A DNA stretch of 64,000 nt from assembly GCA_000196815.1 (NCBI GenBank), contig FP929003.1:3991501-4055500 (forward strand), read 5' to 3'. The DNA comes from Nitrospira defluvii. Lineage in GTDB: Bacteria; Nitrospirota; Nitrospiria; Nitrospirales; Nitrospiraceae. The translations under genes were made by a program, and so were the position numbers. How positions within the stretch are numbered: the stretch's first letter is position 1; each line of letters begins with the position of its first letter. The notes beneath the pieces are model-generated. The model was not told the DNA's origin and made no database searches. It worked only from the letters and a program-made list of their open reading frames with translations. Shown piece by piece: positions 1 through 8,465 of the stretch.

Positions 1-2
1 AC

Positions 3-461
3 ATCCTGCTGGCAAAGACCCGCGGCACTATCATCCTGCACCATGTGTTTTCCGGGTATGCCCCGGCGGATGAAAAGGCGCTTCTCGTGGCACCGCATGG
101 TTCGCTGGTAGCCTTCGAAGCCGGAACCAGCACGGCCTACGCGCTCTTCATGACTCAAGAACGTGGTGAATTGTTTATCGGCGCCTCGGTCGAAGTCTAC
201 CAGGGCATGGTCGTCGGCCAGAACAGCCGCGACGAGGACCTGGACGTCAACGTGTGCAAGCAGAAACAATTGAGCAACATGCGCGCAGCCGGCACGGACG
301 AGGCCTTGGTGCTCACACCACCTCGTGAAATGTCGCTGGAATTCGCGATGGAGTACATCGGCCAGGATGAATTGGTCGAGGTGACGCCGAAATATCTCCG
401 CCTCCGCAAGCGGCTCCTGAACCCGGATGACCGTCGGAAAGCGAAGAAGAGCTCCAAGTAA
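3..461 (+). CDS. typA: TypA/BipA ribosome-associated GTPase, C-terminal part (5' end outside window)
   Basis: The reading frame is open to the left edge, so only the last 152 residues are seen. The tail carries the conserved C-terminal domain of the translational GTPase TypA/BipA: a GM(V)VG...SRD.DL stretch, VNVCKQKQLSNMRAAG, LTPPREMSLE and ELVEVTPKYLRLRKR. TypA binds the ribosome and supports growth under stress and low temperature. The GTPase domain is upstream of the window. A GTG at 45 could be misread as a start, but conservation continues upstream of it. The family assignment is firm; nothing can be said about its promoter. Confidence 0.93.
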   Translation: MLLAKTRGTIILHHVFSGYAPADEKALLVAPHGSLVAFEAGTSTAYALFMTQERGELFIGASVEVYQGMVVGQNSRDEDLDVNVCKQKQLSNMRAAGTDEALVLTPPREMSLEFAMEYIGQDELVEVTPKYLRLRKRLLNPDDRRKAKKSSK

Positions 462-497
462 CTCCGCAGGCGCTCGGCGCCTTGCTGAGCGGGCGGC

Positions 498-1253
498 ATG
501 AAGATCAGGAAAAAATCTCCGAAACCTGCGCCCGCGAAGTCGCCACTCTACTTGGTCGGCTATCGCGGGGCGCCTCCGTCTCTCGAGGAACTAAAGATCT
601 GGTACGACCTGCAGTACGGCGGGCCGCTGACCTGCCTCCAACATGAAGCCGGAGGCCGCGTCAGCGCCAGCCACGGTCCATGGCAGGCATATCTCCTGAC
701 TAGCCTCCCTCAATCCGACGCCGCACAATGGCAGCCCGTCCTATCCTGGGATCACCGGCAGCTCGGATCCATCTCACCAGCCGCCACCGCCCCAAGCACC
801 ATTGCAGATACAGTGCTCGTCGCTGCCAGGCTCGCCCGCGGACTGACCCTGCTCACCCAGGGCACGGCCCTCGATGTTCTGTGCCACGAGTACCTAAATC
901 CGTCGGATTGGAATGACAGATCACTGGATGTCTTCTCTTCCCGGGACCATGTCACCGTCCAGCAGAGCGAGAGTACCGATGAATCATCTGAATGGTTCCA
1001 CACATTGGGATTAAACAAGTTCGGACTGGACGAGTTGGAAGTGATTCAGCCCCGAGGCCTTCCGGACGCCGAGACCATCGCCCTTCTAAAGTCCGCAGCC
1101 GATACAGTCTTACGGTCCGGACAGAATCAAAAGGTGGGAAGCTCGTTGGACCTTCCGGCCGTCGCCCACACCATTCGATTCATCAAACATCGCACGGCAG
1201 CGCCCACAGGTCGCGTGATAGCGTTCCGGCAAATCATCACCGACATCCTCTGA
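498..1253 (+). CDS. Hypothetical protein, 251 aa
   Basis: ATG at 498 lies 36 bases after typA and follows a GAGCGGGCGG stretch that may serve as a weak ribosome site. The product has a basic N-terminus (KIRKKSPKPAPAK) and no signal peptide or membrane segment. The middle (residues 20-110) has the look of a globular alpha/beta domain. I do not recognise the family. Codon use resembles its neighbours, and the overlapping frames are less plausible. It may be co-transcribed with typA because of the short gap, but no shared role can be inferred. Confidence 0.7.
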   Translation: MKIRKKSPKPAPAKSPLYLVGYRGAPPSLEELKIWYDLQYGGPLTCLQHEAGGRVSASHGPWQAYLLTSLPQSDAAQWQPVLSWDHRQLGSISPAATAPSTIADTVLVAARLARGLTLLTQGTALDVLCHEYLNPSDWNDRSLDVFSSRDHVTVQQSESTDESSEWFHTLGLNKFGLDELEVIQPRGLPDAETIALLKSAADTVLRSGQNQKVGSSLDLPAVAHTIRFIKHRTAAPTGRVIAFRQIITDIL

Positions 1254-1414
1254 CCCGCCACTTCAAAAAGCCCATAAAGCATCGCGAAATCAATTAATTG
1301 CGACGGCACACCGTGCTCCCTAGGCCTTCTGGCCCCGTTGACAAGGTTTTTCCAGGCGTGGTACCACGAAAGAGTTTTGCGTCGTGCTGTGGGTCTAACC
1401 TAGGAGGATTCTCA

Positions 1415-1885
1415 ATGAGTGATGTGGCTGCAGAAATTAAGGTCGGCGATACCGCGCCGGATTTCACATTAAAGGATCAGGACCAGAAGGACGTGAAGTT
1501 GAGCGATTTCAGAGGGAAGAGCAATGTCGTGCTCGCGTTCTACCCGCTCGACTGGAGCCCGGTCTGTCAGGGTGAAAACAAGTGCCTGACCGATGACTTC
1601 CCGAAGTTCCAAAGTGCCCACGCGGAACTGTTCGGCATCAGCTGCGACAGCTTCTTCTCCCACAAGGCCTGGGCGGATTCCCTCGACTTGAAGCATCGCC
1701 TGCTCTCTGACTTCAATCGCGAAGTCGTGAAGAAGTATGGACTGTATTTTGAACCGTTGAATTGCGGCAAGCGCGCAACGGTCATCGTCGATAAGAACGG
1801 CAAAGTCGCCTACGTGAAGGTTCAGGAAATCAAGGTGGCACGGGAAGATAAGGACATTCTCGCGGCCCTCGCGAAACTGAGCTAA
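1415..1885 (+). CDS. Peroxiredoxin, AhpC/TSA family
   Basis: Thiol peroxidase of 156 aa that reduces hydrogen peroxide or organic hydroperoxides in the cytoplasm. The N-terminus gives [22 protein letters not shown], and the peroxidatic cysteine sits in [12 protein letters not shown] at about residue 50, the family's P-x3-T/S-x2-C position. A second Cys in [15 protein letters not shown] (about residue 118) could act as the resolving residue. The frame extends upstream to 1298, but ATG 1415 is preceded by TAGGAGG at a good distance and matches the usual family start. A thioredoxin-like gene follows on the same strand and may be its reductant. Confidence 0.9.
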   Translation: MSDVAAEIKVGDTAPDFTLKDQDQKDVKLSDFRGKSNVVLAFYPLDWSPVCQGENKCLTDDFPKFQSAHAELFGISCDSFFSHKAWADSLDLKHRLLSDFNREVVKKYGLYFEPLNCGKRATVIVDKNGKVAYVKVQEIKVAREDKDILAALAKLS

Positions 1886-1898
1886 GCGCCACGAGGAA

Positions 1899-1934
1899 CC
1901 GAGGGGGGAGGGGTCACCACGACGCCCCCCTCGG
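1899..1934 (+). terminator. GC-rich hairpin between peroxiredoxin and thioredoxin genes
   Basis: CCGAGGGGGG at 1899-1908 pairs perfectly with CCCCCCTCGG at 1925-1934 across a 16-base loop. No T-run follows, so it may be an attenuator or an mRNA-stabilising stem rather than a full intrinsic terminator. It lies 14 bases after the peroxiredoxin stop and 27 before the thioredoxin start. Confidence 0.5.
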
Positions 1935-1960
1935 TCATCCCTCACAGCCGAGGAGAGAGT

Positions 1961-2293
1961 ATGACCGGCACAGTCCAAGACGTTCGCGACGAAAATTACA
2001 AAGAGTTTACCGAGAGTGCCGGCGCAGTCGTCGCCTACGGCTTGGCCACCTGCGAACCGTGCAAGCAGTACGATCCCATCCTGGAAGAAACCGCTGCAAA
2101 GTTCCCCACGATCAAGATCGGCAAGGCCAAAATGCACGTGCCGGGCCGATGCCGCGAGATCAAAAAAGCGCATACGTTTGAAACGTACCCCACCACACAC
2201 TTTTTCGCGCAGGGCAAACTGCTGCTCACTCGTGAAGGCGTGGTCGAACCGGCCGAGCTGGCGGCATTAATCTCCGACCATTTGCTGAAGTAA
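1961..2293 (+). CDS. Thioredoxin-like protein (CEPC active site)
   Basis: Small thioredoxin-fold protein of 110 aa with the redox motif C-E-P-C at about residues 31-34 in GLATCEPCKQYDPILEE. The cis-proline is in TYPTTHFFAQGK, and a C-terminal helix follows. No signal peptide is present, so it is probably cytoplasmic. It follows the peroxiredoxin gene and has a GAGGAGAG ribosome site (about 1951-1958). A role as electron donor for that peroxiredoxin is inferred from position. CEPC differs from the canonical CGPC, so it may not be the main thioredoxin of the cell. Confidence 0.85.
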   Translation: MTGTVQDVRDENYKEFTESAGAVVAYGLATCEPCKQYDPILEETAAKFPTIKIGKAKMHVPGRCREIKKAHTFETYPTTHFFAQGKLLLTREGVVEPAELAALISDHLLK

Positions 2294-2470
2294 CAGCCTC
2301 CATCTCCGATAGTCCTCACCGCACCCACTGAAGCCCTGCTGCAACTTGTCCGTCGCTAAGGACGCGCACCCTACACGGTCCCTCCCCCACACTTTTTCGC
2401 ACGAACGGGATACAATGTGCAGGTGAGACCAAAACCGCCGACCGTCTCGCAATCGATCACCCACAAAACA

Positions 2471-3343
2471 ATGCAGACATTCGTACCGATCGCCTGTGCC
2501 ATCGCGCAGCTCTATTGCCTCCCCTTCACAGGGGCTGCCGAAGCGAAGGACATTTCGCCACGCCCTTCACATTCAGTTGTAGCTAGTCCATCCAACTCCG
2601 CCCCCGTCGAGCCTAGTACCAAGTTCATCGGCGCGCATCGTGGTACGCCAATGGTGCTCATTCCGGCCGGGGAATTTGCCATGGGCAGCGACCGCGGCCA
2701 AGAGGACGAACAGCCGGTCCATCGCGTTTCGGTCAAAGCCTTTTATCTTGATGTGTACGAAACCACCGTCGCTCATTATGCCGAGTTCCTGGCCTCCCAA
2801 AAACCGGACGCGCCGTTCAAGTGGAGTGAGGCGACCGCCGGTACTCACGACAAGAGGCCTGTGGTCGGCGTCAATTGGTACGATGCGCGTGACTATTGCC
2901 GATGGGCGGGGAAACGATTGCCGACAGAAGCGGAGTGGGAGATTGCAGCTCGCGGTACCGAGGGACGGATCTACCCGTGGGGGAGTGCGCATCCGACCAG
3001 GGGACATGCCAATGCAGGCGAGACCAGATGGCGAGGATACGACACCCTGAGCAATGTCGGACGCTTTGAACTGGGCAAAACACCGGAGGGGGTGTATGAC
3101 TTGTCGGGAAATCTCTGGGAATGGGTCGCCGACTGGTATGATCCGACCTACTACCAATTCAGTGTACGAGACAATCCGAAAGGACCTTCCGCAGGGCCCC
3201 TTAGGGCATTGCGCGGAGGCGCCTGGAACAATGATTCCAAGGCTATCAGGTCGTCAAATCGCGCCGGATATGCGCCAGATGCGAGACGGAATGATGTCGG
3301 ATTTCGTTGCGCGCAAGACGGGCCGTCCCCGGAACGGCGTTAG
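2471..3343 (+). CDS. Exported SUMF1/FGE-like domain protein
   Basis: From ATG 2471 the protein has a signal-like N-terminus (MQTFVPIACAIAQLYCLPF, then AEA), a linker, and a formylglycine-generating-enzyme (SUMF1) fold from about residue 60. Diagnostic stretches are PAGEFAMGSDRGQEDEQPVH, NWYDARDYCRWAGKRLPTEA, EWE, YDLSGNLWEWVADWYD, ALRGGAW and VGFRC. The frame also allows a GTG at 2417, but the signal peptide favours 2471. The cysteine pair that active FGE uses near RGGSY..C....C is absent (RGGAWNNDSKAIRSSNRAGY), so sulfatase activation is unlikely. Many bacterial members of this fold act in unrelated roles. It converges with the ZorB-like gene; the stop codons overlap by a few bases. Confidence 0.85.
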   Translation: MQTFVPIACAIAQLYCLPFTGAAEAKDISPRPSHSVVASPSNSAPVEPSTKFIGAHRGTPMVLIPAGEFAMGSDRGQEDEQPVHRVSVKAFYLDVYETTVAHYAEFLASQKPDAPFKWSEATAGTHDKRPVVGVNWYDARDYCRWAGKRLPTEAEWEIAARGTEGRIYPWGSAHPTRGHANAGETRWRGYDTLSNVGRFELGKTPEGVYDLSGNLWEWVADWYDPTYYQFSVRDNPKGPSAGPLRALRGGAWNNDSKAIRSSNRAGYAPDARRNDVGFRCAQDGPSPERR

Positions 3344-4092
3344 AACAGGCGGGAGCTGACGTTCGGCTCTTCAATCGTCCGCATGGCTTGCTTCATCTCA
3401 GTTTGCTGAGCCGTAGGCCGTAGGCGGATTTTAAATACCACTCGTCGGCTCTTATCTCGATCAGGGCCACGCGACTCATCCATGACGAGATCTTGCCGAC
3501 CTCGCCCGCTAGCAGACGTCTTTTCGTGGAAACAGCGGTACGCCCACGGAGCCGAGTCCTTGATGACTTCCAGCCCTTTCACCATTACATTCAACGAACG
3601 CTCCTGGCTCAACTTCAAGTTGTAGATGTCCGTACCGCGATCATCGGTATGCCCTTCGATCACCAGCGAATCGATTTGATCCCGCATGGCACCGCAGAGC
3701 AACGCCGCATAGGTCGGCATCGCATCCGCAAGGAATCGGTCCGCCGCCGACGAGAGTGCGCCCTTGCCGAACTCAAAGTTTAACAACGCTTCCGGCACGA
3801 CAATCCGCACGACATGAGGGTCGCTGGAATCGGCATCCAAGGAAAGGTCGAAGCGCTGGAAATGGTCACGCAGCAGCCCCTTGATATCGTCCGTCGTTGC
3901 CCGGGCCACCTTCCGCTCCGGCGCCGGAGTGGAGACCGGCATCTTCGCCTGTGATTCCGTTTCGGAGACTTTGGTGACATAGGCGCTGAACAGGAGGATA
4001 AAAATGACGGCGAGTGACGTCATCAAATCCGTGATGCCAATGGTGAGGGTCGAAGACTGTTCCTGCGAATCCGGCGAGGAGTTGGGGCGCAT
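3340..4092 (-). CDS. MotB/OmpA-family membrane protein resembling ZorB
   Basis: A single N-terminal membrane segment (about residues 18-40, GITDLMTSLAVIFILLFSAYV) carries the Asp typical of MotB/ZorB plugs (ITDLMTSL). A linker and a C-terminal OmpA/MotB peptidoglycan-binding domain follow, with FEFGKGALSSAADRFL and IEGHTDDRGTDIYNLKLSQERS. Length (250 aa) fits ZorB. The start codon lies one base after the stop of the ZorA-like gene, so the two are one transcription and translation unit. The pair should form a proton-driven inner-membrane complex anchored to the cell wall. No zorC, zorD, zorE or other known Zorya effector is adjacent. Confidence 0.85.
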   Translation of the reverse strand: MRPNSSPDSQEQSSTLTIGITDLMTSLAVIFILLFSAYVTKVSETESQAKMPVSTPAPERKVARATTDDIKGLLRDHFQRFDLSLDADSSDPHVVRIVVPEALLNFEFGKGALSSAADRFLADAMPTYAALLCGAMRDQIDSLVIEGHTDDRGTDIYNLKLSQERSLNVMVKGLEVIKDSAPWAYRCFHEKTSASGRGRQDLVMDESRGPDRDKSRRVVFKIRLRPTAQQTEMKQAMRTIEEPNVSSRLF

Positions 4093-4093
4093 A

Positions 4094-5338
4094 TCAGGCT
4101 GCTCCCTTCATTGAGGCGCTCTGACGCCAATTCGCAAACCACCGCAACCCGCTCATGCTGTCATCAGGGCTGGGTTCCTCTTCCAATTCTGACGGCAGCG
4201 TGTCATCAAAGAACGTCGATTCAAACTCACTTTCTCTCGGCTCCGCTTCTGGCTCCATTTTGGGGTCGCGCTTGAGTTCCTCGACCGAGCGGGCAAGCAT
4301 GTGAATGGCCTGGTTCAATTCCTGAATCGGAACCGCCATCGTCTGCTGTATCACCCGCGACAACTCCTCCGCCGAACGATCCGGTGCAGCGAACCGTCCA
4401 CCTGGTTCCCGCCTGCTCAACACCTCCACGGCCTCCCTCAGCGCCGTCACGGTGGGACTCAAGCGATCACTGAGGGTCCCCACGAGGCGATCGCCAAGAT
4501 CAACGGGCACCGCACCCACTGCGGCAGGCGTTTGTGATGCCCCCGCCCCGGGGGTGAAGTTCTCCAACATCTGCTCCATGGTTCTGCGCGGGAACAGTTC
4601 ATCGACCATCGCAACAAACTGCTGCTGAGTGGTGCCCAACCGATGCAAGCCGGACTTCTCCAGAAGCACAAAGAGGTTGGCACAGAGCAATCCCACAATC
4701 GACGTCAAAAATTTCCCGGCCAATCCGTTGATCAACCCTTGAATGCCCACGATATGTGATCCGTCCGCATGGAGCTTGCTCAAGCCGATGAGAATCGCAA
4801 GAAACGTGAGCAACAGACCGCCTCCCGTAATCAACGACGGGAACTGATGGTAAAAGGCGAGATTCAAGCGGCCATTCAGTAGATCACGAGGGAAAAACTC
4901 CGCCGCCGTGCGTGTCGCAAACACTTTCGGCTCGATGAACCAGGCCGTACGCTCCACAATAAAGGTCTTGCGAAAATGCAGCCAGGCCTGTTCAAGACGA
5001 GGCTCCCGACGCATGGCCTTGTCGAGTGTGTGAAGGTCATCCAAATCGACCCGCTCCGATTGACCGCCGGACTGATTGGCCGCTTTCTTCACATCGCTCA
5101 AGCTGGGGACCGTCAACCACTCTGATTGCAGACTCTTGCGGCTGGCAGTGAGACTCATCAAGGTCGGCCATACGCGGGTGTAACATCCCTGCACGCTGGA
5201 GATGGCCGCCGTCAGCCGACCCGCATGCCACAGAAACAGCGCGACCAATCCGACAGAGCCGAGCCAACTCAACATGGGACTGTGGAGCTGCCCGAAGAGC
5301 GCCACGTCTTGGCCGAAGAATTCCCAGATGGACATCAT
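4094..5338 (-). CDS. MotA/TolQ/ExbB-family channel protein resembling ZorA
   Basis: Start at 5338 is chosen over the longer frame because GGGAGGT precedes ATGATG at nine bases. The 414-aa product has a first membrane segment near residues 22-42, a cytoplasmic stretch, then two conserved segments, YHQFPSLITGGGLLLTFLA... and GLINGLAGKFLTSIVGLL.... These match the ZorA form of the MotA/ExbB fold. The C-terminus is helical, then acidic (residues about 340-414). Known ZorA proteins have much longer cytoplasmic tails, so this tail is short. With its ZorB-like partner it likely forms a 5:2-type proton motor. Whether it is antiphage or housekeeping cannot be told from sequence. Confidence 0.85.
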   Translation of the reverse strand: MMSIWEFFGQDVALFGQLHSPMLSWLGSVGLVALFLWHAGRLTAAISSVQGCYTRVWPTLMSLTASRKSLQSEWLTVPSLSDVKKAANQSGGQSERVDLDDLHTLDKAMRREPRLEQAWLHFRKTFIVERTAWFIEPKVFATRTAAEFFPRDLLNGRLNLAFYHQFPSLITGGGLLLTFLAILIGLSKLHADGSHIVGIQGLINGLAGKFLTSIVGLLCANLFVLLEKSGLHRLGTTQQQFVAMVDELFPRRTMEQMLENFTPGAGASQTPAAVGAVPVDLGDRLVGTLSDRLSPTVTALREAVEVLSRREPGGRFAAPDRSAEELSRVIQQTMAVPIQELNQAIHMLARSVEELKRDPKMEPEAEPRESEFESTFFDDTLPSELEEEPSPDDSMSGLRWFANWRQSASMKGAA

Positions 5339-5600
5339 AATGTCAGTACCTCCCGATCCGACCCGAGCAGAACGACCCAACACCCATCCATAGATACAAC
5401 TTTCGGGCCACAGATACCGGGAGGAAGAACGCCTTGAAACCCAATGAATTGTCGAATGCGAGGAGCACTCGACGCAAAACACCCGGCAAGAACTGCCGAG
5501 CGGAGGAAGTTTGTGCAGCCTGTGTAGTGCGTCGGCCGGTTGGCCCTTGCAGGCACAACGCTCAGCCACGTTGCAGGGAGTCGAGAGGAGAAGAAATGAA
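5339..5600. other. Intergenic region upstream of the ZorA-like gene
   Basis: About 260 bases between the PTPS-like stop and the ZorA-like start, both on the minus strand. Several short frames cross it but none has a good ribosome site or recognisable product. It probably holds the promoter of the ZorAB-like pair. I see no convincing terminator or operator. Confidence 0.5.
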
Positions 5601-6353
5601 TCAGCCGGCGTATTCGTAGAAGAGATCGCGAGTTTGGACGAGCTTGACGAGTTGAAGCGTTCCGGCTGGAATGGCCGAAACGATACGATCCCACACCGCC
5701 TTGGCCAGATATTCCCCGGTGACTGAGGGCGTCGCCAACACCATACGCAGATCCCGTCCCTCGAACGGGACCAGTACGCGTTCTTTCAGCAAGTGATCCA
5801 ACGCAACAATATCCGTAACCATGCCGGTCCCACGATCGATCGGTCCATGCACCGACACGAACAGATCCCAGGTATGTCCACGATGGCCGTCATGCACGGC
5901 GGTAAAGGAATACCGCCTGGTCACCGAGGCCACCTCCAGCCCGGCCTCTGCCGTGAGGTCGGCGCAGAGATCTTCATCCTCATACAACGACAACCGTTTG
6001 AGCGTACCGATATCCGGTTGAGCTTGAAGCTTGTCCCACAGAACACGTGCGATGTTTTCGGAAGTTGGAATTTGGCGCTCAAAATAGGGCAGGTCAAGAT
6101 TGAGGTGCTTGTGATCGAACTCCTCCAACACCTGCAACAACACGCGCTTCAAGTCAAAGAGGTTCACGACCATGCCGGTCCGCTGATCGACCTCTCCCGC
6201 CACCGTCACTTCCAACATGTAGTTATGACCATGCCCGGGATCATTATTACAGGCCCCGAACATGGCACGGTTCTTCGCAGCATCCCACTCCGGCTTGTGG
6301 TACCGGTGGGACGCACAGAACTCAATGCGTTTATTGAGGAGAACAGCGGCCAT
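5601..6353 (-). CDS. Fused two-domain 6-pyruvoyl-tetrahydropterin synthase/QueD-like protein
   Basis: 250 aa made of two PTPS-fold halves, about twice the usual 120-140 aa. The N-half is well conserved: CASHRYHK, MFGACNNDPGHGHNY (catalytic Cys and zinc His), GMVVNLFDLKRVLL, DHKHLNLDLPYF and PTSENIARVLWDKL. The C-NN-x3-HGHNY arrangement is closer to animal-type PTPS than to QueD. The C-half keeps RYSFTAVHDGHRGHTWDL and a GMVTDI...L segment but lacks the Cys and the first SHR, so it is probably not catalytic by the normal route. A role in pterin or deazapurine synthesis is inferred. No queE, queC or folE is in view. Confidence 0.85.
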   Translation of the reverse strand: MAAVLLNKRIEFCASHRYHKPEWDAAKNRAMFGACNNDPGHGHNYMLEVTVAGEVDQRTGMVVNLFDLKRVLLQVLEEFDHKHLNLDLPYFERQIPTSENIARVLWDKLQAQPDIGTLKRLSLYEDEDLCADLTAEAGLEVASVTRRYSFTAVHDGHRGHTWDLFVSVHGPIDRGTGMVTDIVALDHLLKERVLVPFEGRDLRMVLATPSVTGEYLAKAVWDRIVSAIPAGTLQLVKLVQTRDLFYEYAG

Positions 6354-6426
6354 AGGAACCGATTCTCGCTAGACAGCGTTCAGTGACGATTATTGCCAGT
6401 GCGCATCGCTCACGCATCCGTGAAGA

Positions 6427-7017
6427 TTACTCGACCGTGCTCAAATCCTCAAGCCATTCCTGTCGTGTCACCCATGGCACCTCGGTTTCGGCCTCATACC
6501 CGGCATGACGAACCATTAGCGCCACCCGCGCGGCCTGATCGCCGATGGCCCTTACCATCGCAGAGGTCGGGCGAAAGCGGACGAAATGAACCGCGCTGAT
6601 CTTCGTTTCATGGCTGTGGCCGCCCTCGAATTCGCCATAGACCACGTCTCCCCCGGCCCGGAGGCCGACCTTCTGGCCGTGATCCAGGCCCATAAATAAA
6701 TCGAGCCACTGCTTCATTGTGTCAGGATCCGTGAGTTCGATCAGGAGGGTCGCACTCAATTCACCCGACGCCGGGAGAAGGGCATTGTACACATCCAGCT
6801 CCTCCTGGACCTTTTGCGGATCGAAGATCCGCTCGACGCGAATCATTTCCTGGATCTGGAAACGCAGAGTTTCCTGATTCTCGAAGACCAACGTGATCTT
6901 CTCGCCAAGACCGATCCGCCTACGCCGTTTGAGCTCGATGATGGCCTGACGATACGTTTCGCGCTGCCGCTCATACTCATCGTGAGGAATCAGGTCTTGC
7001 GGTGTGAGTGCTTTCAT
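6427..7017 (-). CDS. DUF3501 family protein
   Basis: 196 aa, no signal peptide. Begins MKALTPQDLIPHDEYERQR and contains RRRRIGLGEKITLVFENQET and FEGGHSHETKISAVHFVRF, the profile of DUF3501. This family is repeatedly found beside rubrerythrin and a GlpC/HdrD-like Fe-S protein, exactly as here. The gene is last in a minus-strand run that starts with a PerR-like regulator. Biochemical function is unknown; a part in peroxide or metal stress is inferred from context. Confidence 0.85.
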   Translation of the reverse strand: MKALTPQDLIPHDEYERQRETYRQAIIELKRRRRIGLGEKITLVFENQETLRFQIQEMIRVERIFDPQKVQEELDVYNALLPASGELSATLLIELTDPDTMKQWLDLFMGLDHGQKVGLRAGGDVVYGEFEGGHSHETKISAVHFVRFRPTSAMVRAIGDQAARVALMVRHAGYEAETEVPWVTRQEWLEDLSTVE

Positions 7018-7069
7018 GATCTAGTCCGGGGTGAGAAAACATCTCCCGCCGCGAGCAGGAGGCCAACTC

Positions 7070-8356
7070 TCAGGAGGCACGCGGATCCCTGGGCAATCCA
7101 TAGGCGTCGCGCACAATCTGGATTGGATGCTGCGAGGATGTCCCTCCCACGTGGGCCCCGACCCCGGCCTGATCAAGCTGAAGCCCCGCCAGCGGACAGT
7201 CGGATGCCACCAAATCAGCCGGCGCCTGCTCGACCATGCGCACGGCCTTTTGCGCGATCTTCATGGAGAGGGGGAAAAATTCGACCTTGGCCGACCAGGA
7301 ACCGTCATGCCCGGAACACTTCTCTATCACCTCGACCTTCGCCCCGGCGCATTCCATGAGTTCCTTCGATTTGAACCCGATATTTTGATCCCGCAGATGA
7401 CAGGGCACCTGATAGGCCACACGACCCGGCTTCTGCGTGAAATCCATGGCCAAGCCCCCCTCACGCTTCATCTTCATCAGGTACTCGCTGATGTCGTACG
7501 TATGCTCGGCCACCCGTTTCGCCTCGTCTCCGGCCACCAAACTGACATACTCCCGCTTCACCATGAGACTGCAACTTGGAGCGGGAATGACCACATCATA
7601 GCCCTGATCCACCCATGATTTCAGTGAGGCGATCGTGCGCTCTGCCGCCGCCACCATCGCTGCCGTGTCGCCGATATCGAATGACGGCATTCCGCAACAG
7701 GACTGGTCCGGCAGTGCCACTTCAACCCCGTTCTTTTCGAGCACCTGCACGGTCGCCTTGCCCACATCGGTAGCCTGGTAATTGACCAAGCACCCGGCAA
7801 ACAATGCCGCTTTCTTTCCAGTGCCTACCTTGCGGCCTGCAGATCGACGGGCCCACCATCGCACAAAGGTTTCACGCTGATAGTGCAACACCTGCCTGTC
7901 CCGGTGAACACCCAGCACCGTCTGCAGAAGACCCCGTAGCCACCCCTGGCCCAACCCCCAGTTGACCAACGGCGCGAAGGCGCTGTTCACTCTCCCCAAC
8001 AGATCGGTCCTCGTCAACAGCCAGTCCCGCCAGCGGGTGCCCCGTTCCGTTGCCAGCCGCTTCTTCCAGACCGCCATTAAGAGCGGAAAGTCGATGCCAT
8101 ATTGATGGGGCGGCGTATACGGGCAATGGTTGAAACAGAGTTTGCAATAGTAGCATTCGTCGACGACGCGATGATGGTCCGCCGCGGTAAATTTCGCCAC
8201 ATCGCTCTCGTACTCATCGATTCGATCCAGCAACGTATTGAACGAGGGGCAGAGATTGAAACACCGGCGGCAGCCGTCGCACACATCGTAGATCCGCAGG
8301 GTTTCCTTTTCCAGGTCCTTGGGATCGATCGGATTGATGAGGTTGAATTGGTTCAT
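7070..8356 (-). CDS. GlpC/HdrD-like Fe-S oxidoreductase (two 4Fe-4S and CCG domains)
   Basis: From ATG 8356 (MNQFNLINPIDPKDLEK) the 428-aa protein carries two ferredoxin-type clusters, CDGCRRCFNLC near residue 26 and CYYCKLCFNHCPY near residue 71. Two cysteine-rich CCG-type modules follow: CLVNYQATDVGKA with SCCGMPSF, then PCHLRD with KCSGHDGSW. The family transfers electrons in heterodisulfide reductase or glycerol-3-phosphate dehydrogenase systems. A TTG at 8398 would lengthen the product by 14 residues that do not resemble the family. Lying between rubrerythrin and DUF3501, it may supply electrons for peroxide reduction. Confidence 0.85.
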   Translation of the reverse strand: MNQFNLINPIDPKDLEKETLRIYDVCDGCRRCFNLCPSFNTLLDRIDEYESDVAKFTAADHHRVVDECYYCKLCFNHCPYTPPHQYGIDFPLLMAVWKKRLATERGTRWRDWLLTRTDLLGRVNSAFAPLVNWGLGQGWLRGLLQTVLGVHRDRQVLHYQRETFVRWWARRSAGRKVGTGKKAALFAGCLVNYQATDVGKATVQVLEKNGVEVALPDQSCCGMPSFDIGDTAAMVAAAERTIASLKSWVDQGYDVVIPAPSCSLMVKREYVSLVAGDEAKRVAEHTYDISEYLMKMKREGGLAMDFTQKPGRVAYQVPCHLRDQNIGFKSKELMECAGAKVEVIEKCSGHDGSWSAKVEFFPLSMKIAQKAVRMVEQAPADLVASDCPLAGLQLDQAGVGAHVGGTSSQHPIQIVRDAYGLPRDPRAS

Positions 8357-8465
8357 AGGCGCGGTGCCATCATGCAGGCAGCCATCGGCAACCAGCAATC
8401 AGCGGAGGAGATCACATCGATCCCTCGCTGATCGCCGATATCCACAGACTGACCTTGAACAGGTC

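Noticed and set aside
1469..2200. 243-aa frame on the minus strand
   Set aside because: Shadow of the peroxiredoxin and thioredoxin genes; no ribosome site or domain.
5335..5694. 119-aa minus-strand frame upstream of the ZorA-like gene
   Set aside because: Composition and overlap suggest a shadow; the ribosome site supports 5338 for the ZorA-like gene.
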